A DNA stretch of 64,000 bases from NCBI GenBank assembly GCA_964030475.1, contig CAXIPT010000007.1, positions 674,253 through 738,252 on the forward strand. The letters run 5' to 3'. Position numbers and translations under genes: made by a program. The DNA is from Tethya wilhelma. Taxonomy: Eukaryota > Porifera > Demospongiae > Tethyida > Tethyidae. Of the stretch, positions 37,688 to 49,503 are shown piece after piece (within the stretch, counting starts at the first letter, position 1; each line of letters opens with the position of its first letter). The notes under the pieces were generated by a model. The model ran no database searches, was not told the DNA's origin, and worked only from the letters and a program-made list of their open reading frames with translations.

Positions 37688-39713
37688 ATTCAACTGATAT
37701 ACAATCATAGATACTATACATTGGTACACATTGAACTCTGACCTTTCTATTGGAAATTTTCAGCAGTGCCACTCGTTGTCGTGGAATGAACAACTCCCTG
37801 CTGGTTGCCATGGCAACAAAAGGGACGTCAACTGCCTGGGTGATCTTCTTATTGTCCAGAGGTTGAAACAACTGAGATGGCTGTTTGGTGGCAGGGTCCA
37901 GCCAGGGCATGGACACTCTCTTCCTGGCGTTGGTTGGATCCAGAGACTCCTCAAACTGGACCACACTCCTTCCCACGGCGATGTAGCAGGCCTCCTCCAG
38001 TTCCCCTCTGTTGTTGCCTTGTGTCCTGAGGGCGCGAGGGACGCTGGTCCTCTCCTTGAAGAGGGAGCAGTGGTTGTAGGGAGGGTCAGGTCCTCCTCGA
38101 AACACCTCCACCGTGAAGTCAGAATATGTCTCTTCCAGACGGTGCTTGAAGCGAGCTACGAGGGCATCACCAGAGTGGTTGTCATTGAGGGGGTAGGAGC
38201 TATACCTCACGGAGGGCGAGGCCAGCTGCAGGGCCTGCGAGAGGAACAGGGGCAGCGTGGTGTGGTAGGTGTGTTCCAGGGTGCCAGCACTCCCGACGCA
38301 GGCCTCGTGGAAGATGGCCTCTCTTGCCTCCTTCTCTCGGTCTATCTTCAGCTTCTCCACCCAGCCAGTGGAGCCAGGGGGGAGGGAGCCCTCCGCAGGC
38401 TGACTGGCCTCGTCCAGCTCGCTGATGATCTCTTGGGTCAACTTCCTGTCCCTCACCGGGAGGTCACTGATGAGGAGGGTGTCCCCTCCTCCAGCCGTCT
38501 TCTCCTCTGACCCCTGTCGGCTGAGCCTCCTAGCGAGGGAGGGAGGGGGCGGGGTCTCACTCACAGGAGCTGACAGAGAGCGATCAGGGATAATATCTCT
38601 TCTTGACGATGTGAACTTTGAACCCTGTTCAGCACTGCCACGTCTTGAAACAGACAGTGATTTCTCCGACTCCCTCCTAAGGGAAACGATGGACTTGTCT
38701 GACTCCCTCCTCAGAGAAGTGATGGACTTGTCACTTTCTCTCCTAACGCTCCTCAGAGACAGCACAGACATGTCCGACTCTCTCCTGCTGGTCTTCCTCG
38801 ACCCACCCCCTGACTTCTCACTGCCTCTCCGAGAGGAAGATGAGCTGCTCCTCCGTGAGACCGACTCCTCCAGTGGGGTGGTGATGTCATCAGATGGGAG
38901 AGGGATCACGGTGAACGGGCTGTTGGACTCTGACCTCTCGTCAAACGCCTCAGGCAGTGGGCTGGCCACTGGCTCAGTGAGGAGACATAGCTCGATGATG
39001 TAATCACACAAGGCCTGCTTGTAGCACTGGGACAGCTTCCTGGAGAACTCTGACAGGCCGATGTTACCCCTCTCCCAGACATGGAGGTGGAGGGAGTACT
39101 GCGTGGGAGAGAGAGATACCTCCATGGACAGCTCTTGGAACTCATTCTCCAGCTCCTCCAGTTTGGTCCTGTCCAGGTCAAAGTAGCAGCTGTCCTTGGT
39201 GACCACGTGAGGATCAGGGGCCACCATCCTACCTCCGGGGGTCACTAAGGTCACACACACCACAGCCATGCCACGCCCCTTGGTGTGAGGCCGGATGTAG
39301 ATGAAGATATGGTCCTTGTGGATCTCGCTGGGCAGGCCAGAGACGAGGTAGGCATTGTGAAGCTCCCTGGGGAGGTGGAAGTGGTCCCGGGGGTCAGAGG
39401 AGGTGTAGCGTGGCTTCATGGCCATAAAGGAGAGGGATTGGAGGAAGTAGAACACAAATGCCTCGACCTCGTTCACCCACGTAGGAATGGCCACACCCAG
39501 CACATGTGTGGCTTCAGTTGGTGGCTGTAGGAACTGGACGTCGGCCGGTGTCAGTTTGAGGTGCTGGTTGCGGGCATACTGCCCACTGAGTATCTCCAGC
39601 GCCGCGTCGTCCAGCTTGTGCTGGATGAGATAGCTGAGACGAGTGATGAGGTCCTGCGTGGGTCTGGTGATGCCATACAACTGCAGCACCAAGCTCTCTT
39701 GTGGCTTCCCCGA
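34053..39713 (-). CDS. SZT2: SZT2 (KICSTOR subunit), C-terminal part
   Basis: The exons are 39713-37743, 37648-37475, 36769-36701, 36454-35560, 34895-34675 and 34235-34053. All frames join, giving about 1170 residues, against roughly 3400 for full SZT2. Diagnostic blocks are LQLYGITRPTQDLITRL, KLDDAALEILSGQYARN and LTPADVQFLQPP, then KDFIHVHSFMHDFHLHLLLDI. SZT2 scaffolds KICSTOR, which holds GATOR1 on the lysosome and restrains mTORC1 when nutrients fall. A Ser/Arg-rich insert with repeated RRES motifs lies at about 38640-38870. The 5' side runs into an N at 39727, so the N-terminal two thirds are missing. The last exon reads YSIRVLALFSPEG...KMVFYLLLVNKFDQFPRL and then leaves recognisable sequence before TGA at 34053-34055; its exact end is uncertain. 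Confidence 0.8.
34253..34289. repeat. (GA)n tract at an SZT2 acceptor
   Basis: On the transcribed strand it is (CT)n, leading into CCCTCCCCAG and exon 34235-34053. An N lies within it at 34252. Confidence 0.85.
35026..35143. repeat. Foldback inverted repeat in an SZT2 intron
   Basis: The left arm TTCTTGTTCACCAACCTAGT ... ATCAAACTTTAA and the right arm TTAAAGTTTGATCTGCATAC ... GGTTGGTGAACAAGAA pair over about 50 bp with a short loop. Confidence 0.85.
36933..37136. mobile_element. MITE-like element, family 2, in an SZT2 intron
   Basis: The terminal inverted repeats are TACTGTAAATCAGGAAATTT and AAATTTCCAGATTTACAGTA, about 200 bp apart. There is no coding capacity. Confidence 0.75.
37649..37685. 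repeat. (GA)n tract at an SZT2 acceptor
   Basis: On the transcribed strand this is (CT)n ending in CAG|GCTGAG. Confidence 0.9.
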
Positions 39714-39727
39714 CTGAAATGGAGAGN

Positions 39728-40057
39728 ACGCCCCCTTCATCAGTGGGATATATTATTGTGTGTTAATTAACGTACATGATAATCACGTATTATGGGGTTT
39801 CAGGTAAGAATTCTGTAGCCCGGCATTCTATCCAATAGTGCACAAAAAATCTGTTAGCCACACACGCCATAATGGACATCAGGAATTTAATGACTAAGTG
39901 CTAAATGTTGTGGTATTGTTTGTGGTCAGAAGTAATCAATTACTAATTAGGAGAGGGGGGTACTAATCAATGCTACCCCCTGAGCGTTAGTTTTATTAGC
40001 ACACGTAAAAGTAAAGGCAGTACTTAATTTATATTAATTATTAAAGTTAAATACAGT

Positions 40058-40102
<45 letters not shown>

Positions 40103-40235
40103 CACACACACTACAGTCTGTAAGATGATCTGTCATAAGTCTACAAAAAAAAGCTTTATTCTACAAGGAAATAAACTCCAGGCAACAGACTAACTGCCCC
40201 ACCCTGCCCACACACCATCACAATCTCTCCACCCA

Positions 40236-40269
<34 letters not shown>

Positions 40270-40999
40270 AGACAATATCAGACCAGCTGCCTCAAGCTCT
40301 CTAAATTCCCCACCTTGCAGTCCTTCAATGTCTCTTTGCTCTGGTTAGCTCTCATTGAAGGAGGGTAGGAAGGAGCTGATGTGGGTTCTGTACCAACAAC
40401 ACAACATGGCACACACACACACACACACACACACAAAGACAGGCACACACACACCAGTGTCATCATCACAGACAGAAGCAAGAAAACCTTATAAAAAACC
40501 TTTTTCTAACGGTGAACCCTAGGACAGGACATATGTGAGATTAGACTAGACTGAGATCTTCATCACAAAGCTGTCATTATGAACAGAGCATTCATCGACA
40601 ATGGATAAAATTTCATAACTTTTTTTTGAGAACTCAATATCAGGGCATTTACTTCACAATGGCGGAATGTGCTAAAAAATCATAAATTCAGATTCGCATC
40701 AGCGCACACACTTGCACACACTCATTTCTAAAGAATCTTGAAAATTGGGATGGACTTTTTTCTCCCCCAATCCACACCTTGTCCCTGCTAATGTCAGTGG
40801 ACAAGCAAATGTGCTGTCTCTGCTGCTAACAGCTACTAGCAATGAGGGCATGTACGATTTGTCTTAGCAGCCCAATATTAGAGTAAGGGCGTGTGTGCAT
40901 ACATACACACACTCTCTCACACATCTGAGACAATGAGTCCTCTGTATGTAGTACTATAATTATGCATAGAAAATATTAAAAGTATGTTTGTATGTATGT
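39728..40999. other. Non-coding region rich in AC repeats
   Basis: I found no exon. (AC)n tracts lie at about 40058-40096, 40238-40266 and 40410-40452. The region begins right after the N that truncates SZT2. Confidence 0.6.
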
Positions 41000-41155
41000 A
41001 TGTACATGTGTGCGTTTGTAGTGACTATGAGTGATCGTTAACACACACAGTGGGTCACAGACACTAAGGGTGTGGTCCTACCAACTTGTCTAATCTTACA
41101 ACACACACTAAAGTGACCAGGTCTTGTGACCTCACACAGTTGACAAAGACACAAT

Positions 41156-41207
<52 letters not shown>

Positions 41208-41982
41208 AGGGGGGAGGTCACACAAATTGCCTAAGAATCTTTGGGAGTCAGACCTTCAAACAAAAACACAGGAAATCTTCCCAGTGATATCACCCTCACT
41301 GAAACTACCCATCATCATCAACAGAACTACAAACANGTGTGTGTATGTGTGCGTGTGTGTGCGCATGTGTCATTGTGACTGCGTGAATCATCAACTGTTG
41401 GTTTAAGCACTACATGAATACAATTAGCATCAATAATCGACTCAGCCTCATGTTTAAATGCTCAATACCCTTTTAACTGTCTCCACTGGACCGTCCATCA
41501 AAAGAAATTAGCAACTGTAGCAACCACTATTGTTTTATCGACTAACCGACCTGTAACCTTCCTGAGACATAATCGCCTCAAAGCAAACTGTTTACACGAC
41601 ACATATCCCTTGAGGTGAGTGTAAACGACGACAAATACTTCGCTCGTTAGTGTAGAGAGCTGGTAATGCGAGGAATTAGCAATTGTCAGTCATTAGCAAC
41701 ATTCATCGACACATGTTGAGCGTATTCACGAGCAGAGAGACGACCGAGACGCAGCTCGTTTCTATGTTCCTATTGTTGTTTTGGAGTATCCGTTTTCATT
41801 GCTTGCTGAAGGGGAAGTGCACAGTTGCACTGTGTGATGTTAAAGTTCACCCTGTTTGTAGTTCTGTTGATGATGATGGGTAGTTTCAGTGAGGGTGATA
41901 TCACTGGGAAGATTTCCTGTGTTTTTGTTTGAAGGTTTGACTCCCAAAGATTCTTAGACAATTTATGTGACCTCCCCTCCCC

Positions 41983-42034
<52 letters not shown>

Positions 42035-42195
42035 ATTGTGTCTTTGTCAACTGTGTGAGGTCACAAGACCTAGTCACTTCAGTGTGTGTTGTAAGATTAG
42101 ACAAGTTGGTAGGACCACACCCTTAGTGTCTGTGACCCACTGTGTGTGTTAACGATCACTCATAGTCACTACAAACGCACACATGTACATACATA
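41000..42195. repeat. Large inverted repeat around the N at 41336
   Basis: 41000-41335 reads as the reverse complement of about 41862-42195, including the shared GA/CT run (41158-41201 against 41986-42031), TTGACAAAGACACAATAG and CCTTAGTGTCTGTGACCCAC. The right arm is continuous with 41337-42004, which is itself present again at 53369-54036. Confidence 0.85.
41337..42004. repeat. Direct copy of SH2B intron sequence at 53369-54036
   Basis: The two blocks are offset by 12032 bp and agree throughout as far as I compared them, including two identical short open frames. Each is bounded by a single N (41336 and 54037). Confidence 0.9.
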
Positions 42196-42204
42196 CATAC
42201 AAGC

Positions 42205-43065
42205 ATACTTTTAATATTTCCTATGCATAATTATTGGGGCGAGCCTGAGCGAGCCCCATTGGAACGGTGAAACATTGAGGCAACTGTAACGGCGTTGACC
42301 AAACCGGAAATAGCATGCTCAAATTATGCGAAAAGTTAAAAGAAAAATTAAACATCCTGGCCTCAGATTTATTTACGGTATTTCTATTTACACGCGCGCA
42401 CGCAAAAACGAAGAACATTGAAAGAGCTAGCTAGACGTGCACAGATCGACTCTGAAAAGTCCTACAAACATATGCTTCAAGTTAGTTGTTGCTTTAGTCT
42501 AACAGTACTGGCAGTCTACCACTCACAGTCAGCTCAGCCTGACAGTACTTCCACTCATGTCGTCAGCTAAGCATGACAGTACTGCCACTCACAGTCAGCT
42601 CAGCCTGACCGTACTGCCACTCAGTCTCACAGCCTGACAGTAATGCTACTCACAGTCAGCTAAGCCTAGCTTGTTTCTTCACTCCTTCCCAGGCGAATGG
42701 GCAGCCAGTCTGCTTGTGGTCTTGAGTTGTACTTTATATAACATAATTTATAGGCTAGAATCATTTCAATTTTGCCCATACTAGAGTAGATCATATGTTA
42801 TAGTTATTGACTGGCACACAAGGAATTATGGTCTATAAACTACCAAGGCCGAGGGCGATAGCCCGAGGCCACGGTAGTTTATAGAACCATAATTCCTTGT
42901 GTGCCAGTCGACAACTGTTATATTTACTGCTCGAGGCTCTGTCTACTAGCTACCTTGGTAACCTTTTACGAAGTAGAATTTTGATTGGATCCTGGCAGCG
43001 CGCACTAGAACCATAGCAACTAATTCTCGTAGCAACAGTTATAGTTTGAACAGTCTTCTTTAATC
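42205..43065. other. Spacer before the Crypton-like gene
   Basis: I see no exon. At 42500-42665 a short unit with CTGACAGTA-TGCCACTCA-CAGTCAGCT is repeated about four to five times, and a foldback element lies at 42797-42922. Confidence 0.55.
42797..42922. mobile_element. Foldback element with CCGAGGGCGA-AGCCCGAGG core
   Basis: The arms GACTGGCACACAAGGAATTA and TAATTCCTTGTGTGCCAGTC flank GGCCGAGGGCGATAGCCCGA. The core resembles the centre of the element at 55811-55939. Confidence 0.75.
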
Positions 43066-43849
43066 ATGGAACAGCCATCAACTAGCGCCCAAGCACAGGC
43101 ATCAAGTTGCGACCAAGTTTGTCCATACAACCCGTTTTGTCTTGGAATGTGCGAGTGGACTGGCTGTCCTGGTGGCGATAAACCACACCCTCAACTCTCC
43201 ACCCCGTTAACGTCAAACCAGGTCCTCCCATCATCCGCAAGCAAAGAGAATGCTCCTCCTACAAAACGCTTCAAGTTTGCTGCTAATGAAACCTTAGCTG
43301 AGTTATCAAAAGGATTCATTCCTGCAAACACTAACAAAGCAACTAAATGGGCCCTTAACGTGTATGACCAATGGAAGGAAGCCAGAAATAAGAATCCGGA
43401 TACAGAATCTGTTCCTGATGACTTCTTTGCCACAACAGATCCTGTAGTTCTCAACACTCACCTCTCTAGGCTCGCTGTAGAATGTCGGAAAGTGAATGGA
43501 GAAAGTTATCCTCCTTCTTCAATATATCAGTTGTTGAGTGGGATATTAAGACACATGAGGAACAGCAATCCTGGTTGTCTAAATTTTTTAGATAAAAAAG
43601 ATCCAAGATTTCGATCTTTGCATAGAACTTTGGATGCGCACTTTCATCAACTTCACTCTGATGGCATTGGTGTCCAGGTTAAGAATACTGAAATCCTAAC
43701 CATTGAAGAAGAAAATCAACTTTGGACCAGCAATGTCATGAGCTTAACCACCCCAAAATCTCTTCTAAACGCCGCTTTCTATGTAGCTGGGAAATTCTTT
43801 GCCTTGCGTGGAGGAGTAGAACACAGAAACTTGAAACTCTCACAAATTA
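43066..43849 (+). mobile_element. Crypton-like tyrosine recombinase, N-terminal part, cut at an N
   Basis: An intronless frame of 262 codons runs into the N at 43850. It begins with a Cys-rich stretch (CDQVCPYNPFCLGMCEWTGC). The conserved Crypton/DUF3504 region follows: NKATKWALNVYDQWKEARN, SRLAVECRKVNGESYPP, LDAHFHQLHSDGIG, then KFFALRGGVEHRNLK. Such domains occur in Crypton transposons and in host genes derived from them (ZMYM, QRICH1). The catalytic C-terminal residues are not present in the window. It could be an element or a domesticated copy. No terminal repeats were found. Confidence 0.72.
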
Positions 43850-43850
43850 N

Positions 43851-44751
43851 ATGAGAGCTTTCAAATGATATGGTTTACTTGTGAAATTGGAAAATGGTAA
43901 TTTTTGTCAAAATCGCACTTGACCAAAGGCCATGGTTTTTGATTAATTTAATCAAAATTTAAATCTGGCATCAAAATATATCATTTGAAAGATCTCTTTA
44001 CGCGAATCAGAATGGTACTGATCCCAGCTCAATACGACTTTCCTAGGCTGAGATATTCTTGATAATGTGTTGAGAACCTAAACCATCATACAGTAATGAG
44101 AAACCAAGAACCTTAAACCATCATACGTGATGAGATTAGTATAACCGTTCAAGTTTTACGATTTTCTTACTGAGCCAGATCTATTGGCTCAGAACTAGGC
44201 TGACACACGGATCAGGCTTTGTTATGTGTGACTTACTCAGTGCTGCTTCATCACACTGAGGTTGTTATGTGGCTGTGACAGTTTCACTGTGCACCTATAA
44301 GGTGATTGTTTTTCAAATACATGAACTCGTAGTACTCATGTAGCTATGATGCACTCTTACACAGTGTAATTAGCACGTGCTAGCTAGCTAGTTGAATGTG
44401 CCGAGGCTTGTGCACCATCGGTGCCTTCATTATTATATCAGTCAGGGAGCATTTTTAGCTAGAGAAGAGGGACTCATTTTTGGCTGCTAACTTCTACAGT
44501 AATGCTGTGATTCTGCCATGGTCATAGTCATCCTTTCCTACTCATAGTTATAGGGACTGTGTACACGTTATAGTTGCATTAGTGCTGGCCATTGAAGTAG
44601 TGCAGTTTATGTTTTGACTTTTTTTTGCTCAAAGCAATCACATGCTACAAAGTAAACAGAACTCTAGCGCTATATATTCCCACTAGTAATACAAGCACTT
44701 AAAAATGCATATAATCTTGTTGAACTACTACAGTTGCTTAGCAACTTCCAA

Positions 44752-44794
<43 letters not shown>

Positions 44795-44797
44795 CAG
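43851..44797. other. Spacer or intron before the first visible CASP exon
   Basis: No exon recognised. It ends with an (AC)n tract at 44756-44792. Confidence 0.5.
44756..44792 (+). repeat. (AC)n tract at a CASP acceptor
   Basis: About 37 bp of AC followed by TCCAG and exon 44798-45099. Confidence 0.92.
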
Positions 44798-45591
44798 ACC
44801 ACTTCAACTCTCTCCAGCAACAGCACACAGCCACCCTTCAGACGCTCCAAGAACAGTCCACGCTCGTAAAGCAACTCGAATCCGACCTCAGTCTCGTACA
44901 ACCCTACATTCCGGTCCGAGAAGAGGGGGAGGGGCAAGCAGCCACACCCACTTCTGCCGATATCATCTCGGAGGCCCTCAAGGATGTCCACCATGTTGAG
45001 AGGAAGAGCGTGGGAGAGGTACGTGGGGTGGACTCCCTGCTGCCGATCGTGTCCAGTCAGAGAGAGAGATTCAAGCAGAGGAACCTTGAGCTGGAAGCTG
45101 TAAGTGAGGGGAGGAAACTGTGAACAAAGGCCTGTCTTTGAGATGGTGATGATGATGATTGAAGGGATTTCCTCTCTGTATTTGGGTATTGTAAGAGAAC
45201 AATAGCTCTATAGGATTAGGTTTGTAGGTTCTTTTGAAACAGCCCAGACAGTGGAAGGAGTGCATTGTAGGCTGTCCTTGGTCTTTGTTGGGATACATGA
45301 GCATTTGTATACTCTTGTATTCTCTTTGTATACCTTTGTATTTTCTCTGTATTCTCTTTGTATACTCTCTGTATTCTCTTTGTATACCTTTGTATTTTCT
45401 CTGTATTCTCTCCGTATATCTTTGTGCATTGTTTGTATACTTGTAGGACTGTCGTCAGCAGAAGCAGACCATCTCCGTGCTGCAACGTGAGGTGGATTCC
45501 CTTCGAGGGGACAACATCAAGCTCTACGAGAAAATCAAGTTTCTACAGAGCTATCCTGGAACAGTAAGTCCTTAGTCACACATGTGCTCTT

Positions 45592-45635
<44 letters not shown>

Positions 45636-48600
45636 TCACACACTCACAGAGAAAGTCTGTCGACGACAGGGATACCCTCAGCAGATACTCCTCCCAGTAC
45701 GAAGCTCGTTTGGATCCGTTTGCTGCGTTTGGAGCCAAAGAGAAACATCGCAAATACACCCAACTTAGTGGACCTGACAAGGCCACTCTCGTCCTGGTAG
45801 GCCAGCATGGTTGAGTTTCTAGTTTAACTCTTTTTGTACTGTTAAATCAGTGAGAGAGGAGTTAATGAATTAAATGGCGTTTTTACCCAATCGAAGCCAC
45901 TTTGTCTTGGTAGACTAGCGATAAGCATAATAATTTAACTCTTTTTGCACTGATGAATCAGTAAGAAAAGAGTTAATAAAAGATTATTATTATTAAAGAG
46001 AGTTAATTATTATTTTTAATGCTATAATCCAGATTAATTGGGGACTGTTATAGTTAAACCTGTAGTGTTTTTCATAATTCTGTTTCATTGCTGCTATTGT
46101 ATATCATTTCGGTCCGGGTGTTTTTGTGTGTTTGTATTTTATTCTGCTATCAAAGCACACATTCTGTACTAGCATTGTCTGAATCACAAAGTGATCTGTA
46201 CTTCACTCGATCACTATGTACGGTACATGTGCGAGGGGAATAAATTTTATCTTGTTACAATAACATTATGATAATGATAAATCAATCTCTTTCCTCTTCT
46301 GATGTGTTGTGATAACTCCTGACTGTAGTGTGTAGATCGAGAGAGGAAGTGAGTTCATTGGGTTGCCTAGATTGAGAAACAGGATGATCCTATCGCATTG
46401 CATCGCAGGCAATCCTTCCCACCCCCTCATACCAGATTGTTAGCACCCCCTCTGGTTTCTATCGAGTGGGCGGTACATTGTATATAGCCGTGTGTGTGTG
46501 TATGTACGTACGTATGTGTGTGGGGGTGGGTGTTTACTCAGCACTGGACACTTCCTGTCATATGTGCAAACATTCGAAGAACTAAAAATTTCGTCCACCT
46601 GTTGCATACCAAGCTCATTAAAAACACTCACATATACCTATTGTTCACCCACCTACCCAGGGGATTTCATAGGGGCTCTGAAAATACTGGGATACTTCCT
46701 GTCATATGTGCAAACACTAGAAGAAATAGAAATTAGATTTTGTCCAGCGTGTTCCATGCCAAGCTCATTAAAAACACTAAAATTTCTAATACCTATAGTT
46801 TACCCACCTACCCAGGGGATTTCATAGGGGCTCTGAAAATATGTATTTCTTTGAGGGGTGGTGTTTCTGCCAGTACTGGGACACTTCTATCATGATGTGT
46901 GCAGATGTTAGAAGAAATAAAAATAAATTTTTTATCACATACCAAGCTCATTTAAAAACACTAAAATTTCAAAATTCCTACTCTTCACCCACCTATCCTG
47001 TGCAAACATGAGAAGAAATAGAATAAAAATTTTGTCTAGCCTATTGCATACCATGCTCATTAAATGCACTAAAATTTCCAATACCTATTGTAATGCAGTC
47101 CTATCTGTGCCCACCTAGTCTCCCAGACTGGATTACCATTGCTCCCACACAATGAAACCAGCCAGGGGGAATTTAGAGGGGCTCTAACAATATTACCTTT
47201 GAAGGGTGGGTGTTTACTCAGTATTGGGACACTTCCTGTCACACACACAGCCATTCATAGAGGAGGGAAAAGACTCTTTGAGCGGGAAGGAAAATTTGGT
47301 TGCAGAACTTAACAATACAAGTACCAAAATAGGTCTTTTATGGTGCATGTGTTTGTGCATACCTAAAGTATTATGTGAGTGTGTTTGTCCTGTGTGGGGC
47401 ATACCAAGCTTGTTGCGTATATACTGGGAGCTTCAGATGTACAAGTACTTATAAGTATGTAAATACGAGATGTGTTCAGCAATCCTGCTTGCATCATTTC
47501 AAATTGAATTATTGAAACATTAATAAAATTATGGTGAAATAATTGATTAACCGGAAAGACTTATTGTGTTTTTTTTGTTTTCTTTTGTCTTCCATCTCTC
47601 AGGGAAGGTTCATCTTGTCTAACAAGGTAGCTAGGTTGGTCGCCTTCATCTACACCATAGTGCTTCATCTGCTGGTGTTTCTGGTAAGTCAAAACTGGTG
47701 ACTTCATTCACTTTACAAATAAGTGCAAATTGCCTGGATTTGTGTGTGTGTGTATTTGTCGTGTGTGTGTGTGTGTGTGTGTGTGTGTNTCAATTCTGTT
47801 TCATTGTTGCTATTGTATATCATTTCGGTCCGGGTGTTTTTGTGTGTTTGTATTTCGTGCTGCTATCAAAGCACACATTCTGTACTAGTATTGTCTGAAT
47901 CAACAAAGTGATCTGTACTTCACTCGATCACTATGTACGGTACATGTGCGAGGGGAATAAATTTTATCTTGTTACAATAATATTATGATAATGATAAATC
48001 AATCTCTTTCCTCTTATGATGTGTTGTGATAACTCCTGACTGTAGTGTGTAGATCGAGAAAGGAAGTGAGTTCATTGGGTTGCCTTAGAGAGAAACAGGA
48101 TGATCCTATCGCATTGCATCGCAAGCAATCCTTCCCACCCCCTCATACCAGATTGTTAGAACCCCCTCTGGTTTCTATCGAGTGGGCGGTACACTGAATA
48201 TAGCCTTGTGTGTGTGTGTACGTACGTATGTGTGTGGGGGTGGGTGTTTACTCAGCACTGGACACTTCCTGTCATATGTGCAAGCATTCAAAGAAATAAA
48301 GTTTTGTCCACCTGTTGCATATCAAGCTCATTAAAAAACACTCAAATACCTATTGTTCACCCACGTACCCAGGGGATTTCATAGGGGCTCTGAAAATACT
48401 GGGATACTTCCTGTCATATGTGCAAACACTAGAAGAAATAAAAAATTAGATTTTGTCCAACGTGTTCCATGCCAAGCTCATTAAAAACACTAACATTTCA
48501 AATACCTATAGTTCACTCACCTACCCTGGGGGTTTCATAGGGGCTCTGAAAATGTGTATTTCTTTGAGGTGGTGTTTCTGCCAGTACTGGGAAACTTCTG

Positions 48601-49467
48601 TCATAAAATGTGCAGACGTTAGAAGAAATAAAAATAAATTTTTTATCGCATACCAAGCTCATTTAAAAACACTAAAATTTCAATTTCCTCCTCTTCACCC
48701 ACCTATCCTGTGCAAACATGAGAAGAAATAGAATAAAAAATTTTGTCTAGCCTATTGCATACCACGCTCATTAAAAGCACTAAAATTTCCAATACCTATT
48801 GTAACACAGTCCTATCTGTGCCCACCTAGTCTCCCAGACTGGATTACCATTGCTCCCACACAATGAAACCAGCCAGGGGAATTTAGAGGGGCTCTAACAA
48901 TATTACCTTTGAAGGGTGGGTGTTTACTCAGTATTGGGACACTTCCTGTCACACACACAGCCATTCATAGAGGAGGGAAAAGATTCTTTGAGTGGGGAGA
49001 AAATTTGGTTGCAAAACTTATAACAATACAAGTACCAAAATAGGTCTTTTATGGTGCATGTGTTTGTGCATACCTGAAGTATTATGTGAGTGTGTTTGTC
49101 CTGTGTGGGGCATACCAAGCTTGTTGCGTATATACTGGGAGCTTCAGATGTACAAGTACTTATATGTATATAAATACGAGATCTGTTCAGCAATCTTGGT
49201 TGCATCATTTCAAATTGAATTATTGAAACATTAATAAAATTATGGTAAAATAATTCATTAACCGACAAGACTTATTGTGTTTTTTGTGTTTTCTTTTTTC
49301 TTCCATTTCTCAGGGAAGGTTCATCTTATCTAACAAGGTAGCTAGGTTGGTCGCTTTCATCTACACTATAGTACTTCATCTGCTGGTGTTTCTGGTAAGT
49401 CAAAAAACTGGTGACTTCATTCACTTTACAAATAAGTGCAAATTGGCTGGATTTGTGTGTGTGTGTA

Positions 49468-49503
<36 letters not shown>

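Noticed and set aside
35634..39530. Plus-strand frames of 70-260 codons opposite SZT2
   Set aside because: They are antisense shadows of the strong minus-strand SZT2 exons, without recognisable domains.
41683..41961. Two 63-66 codon frames repeated exactly at 53715-53993
   Set aside because: Their identity comes from the duplicated non-coding block. They have no start context, splice support or family resemblance.
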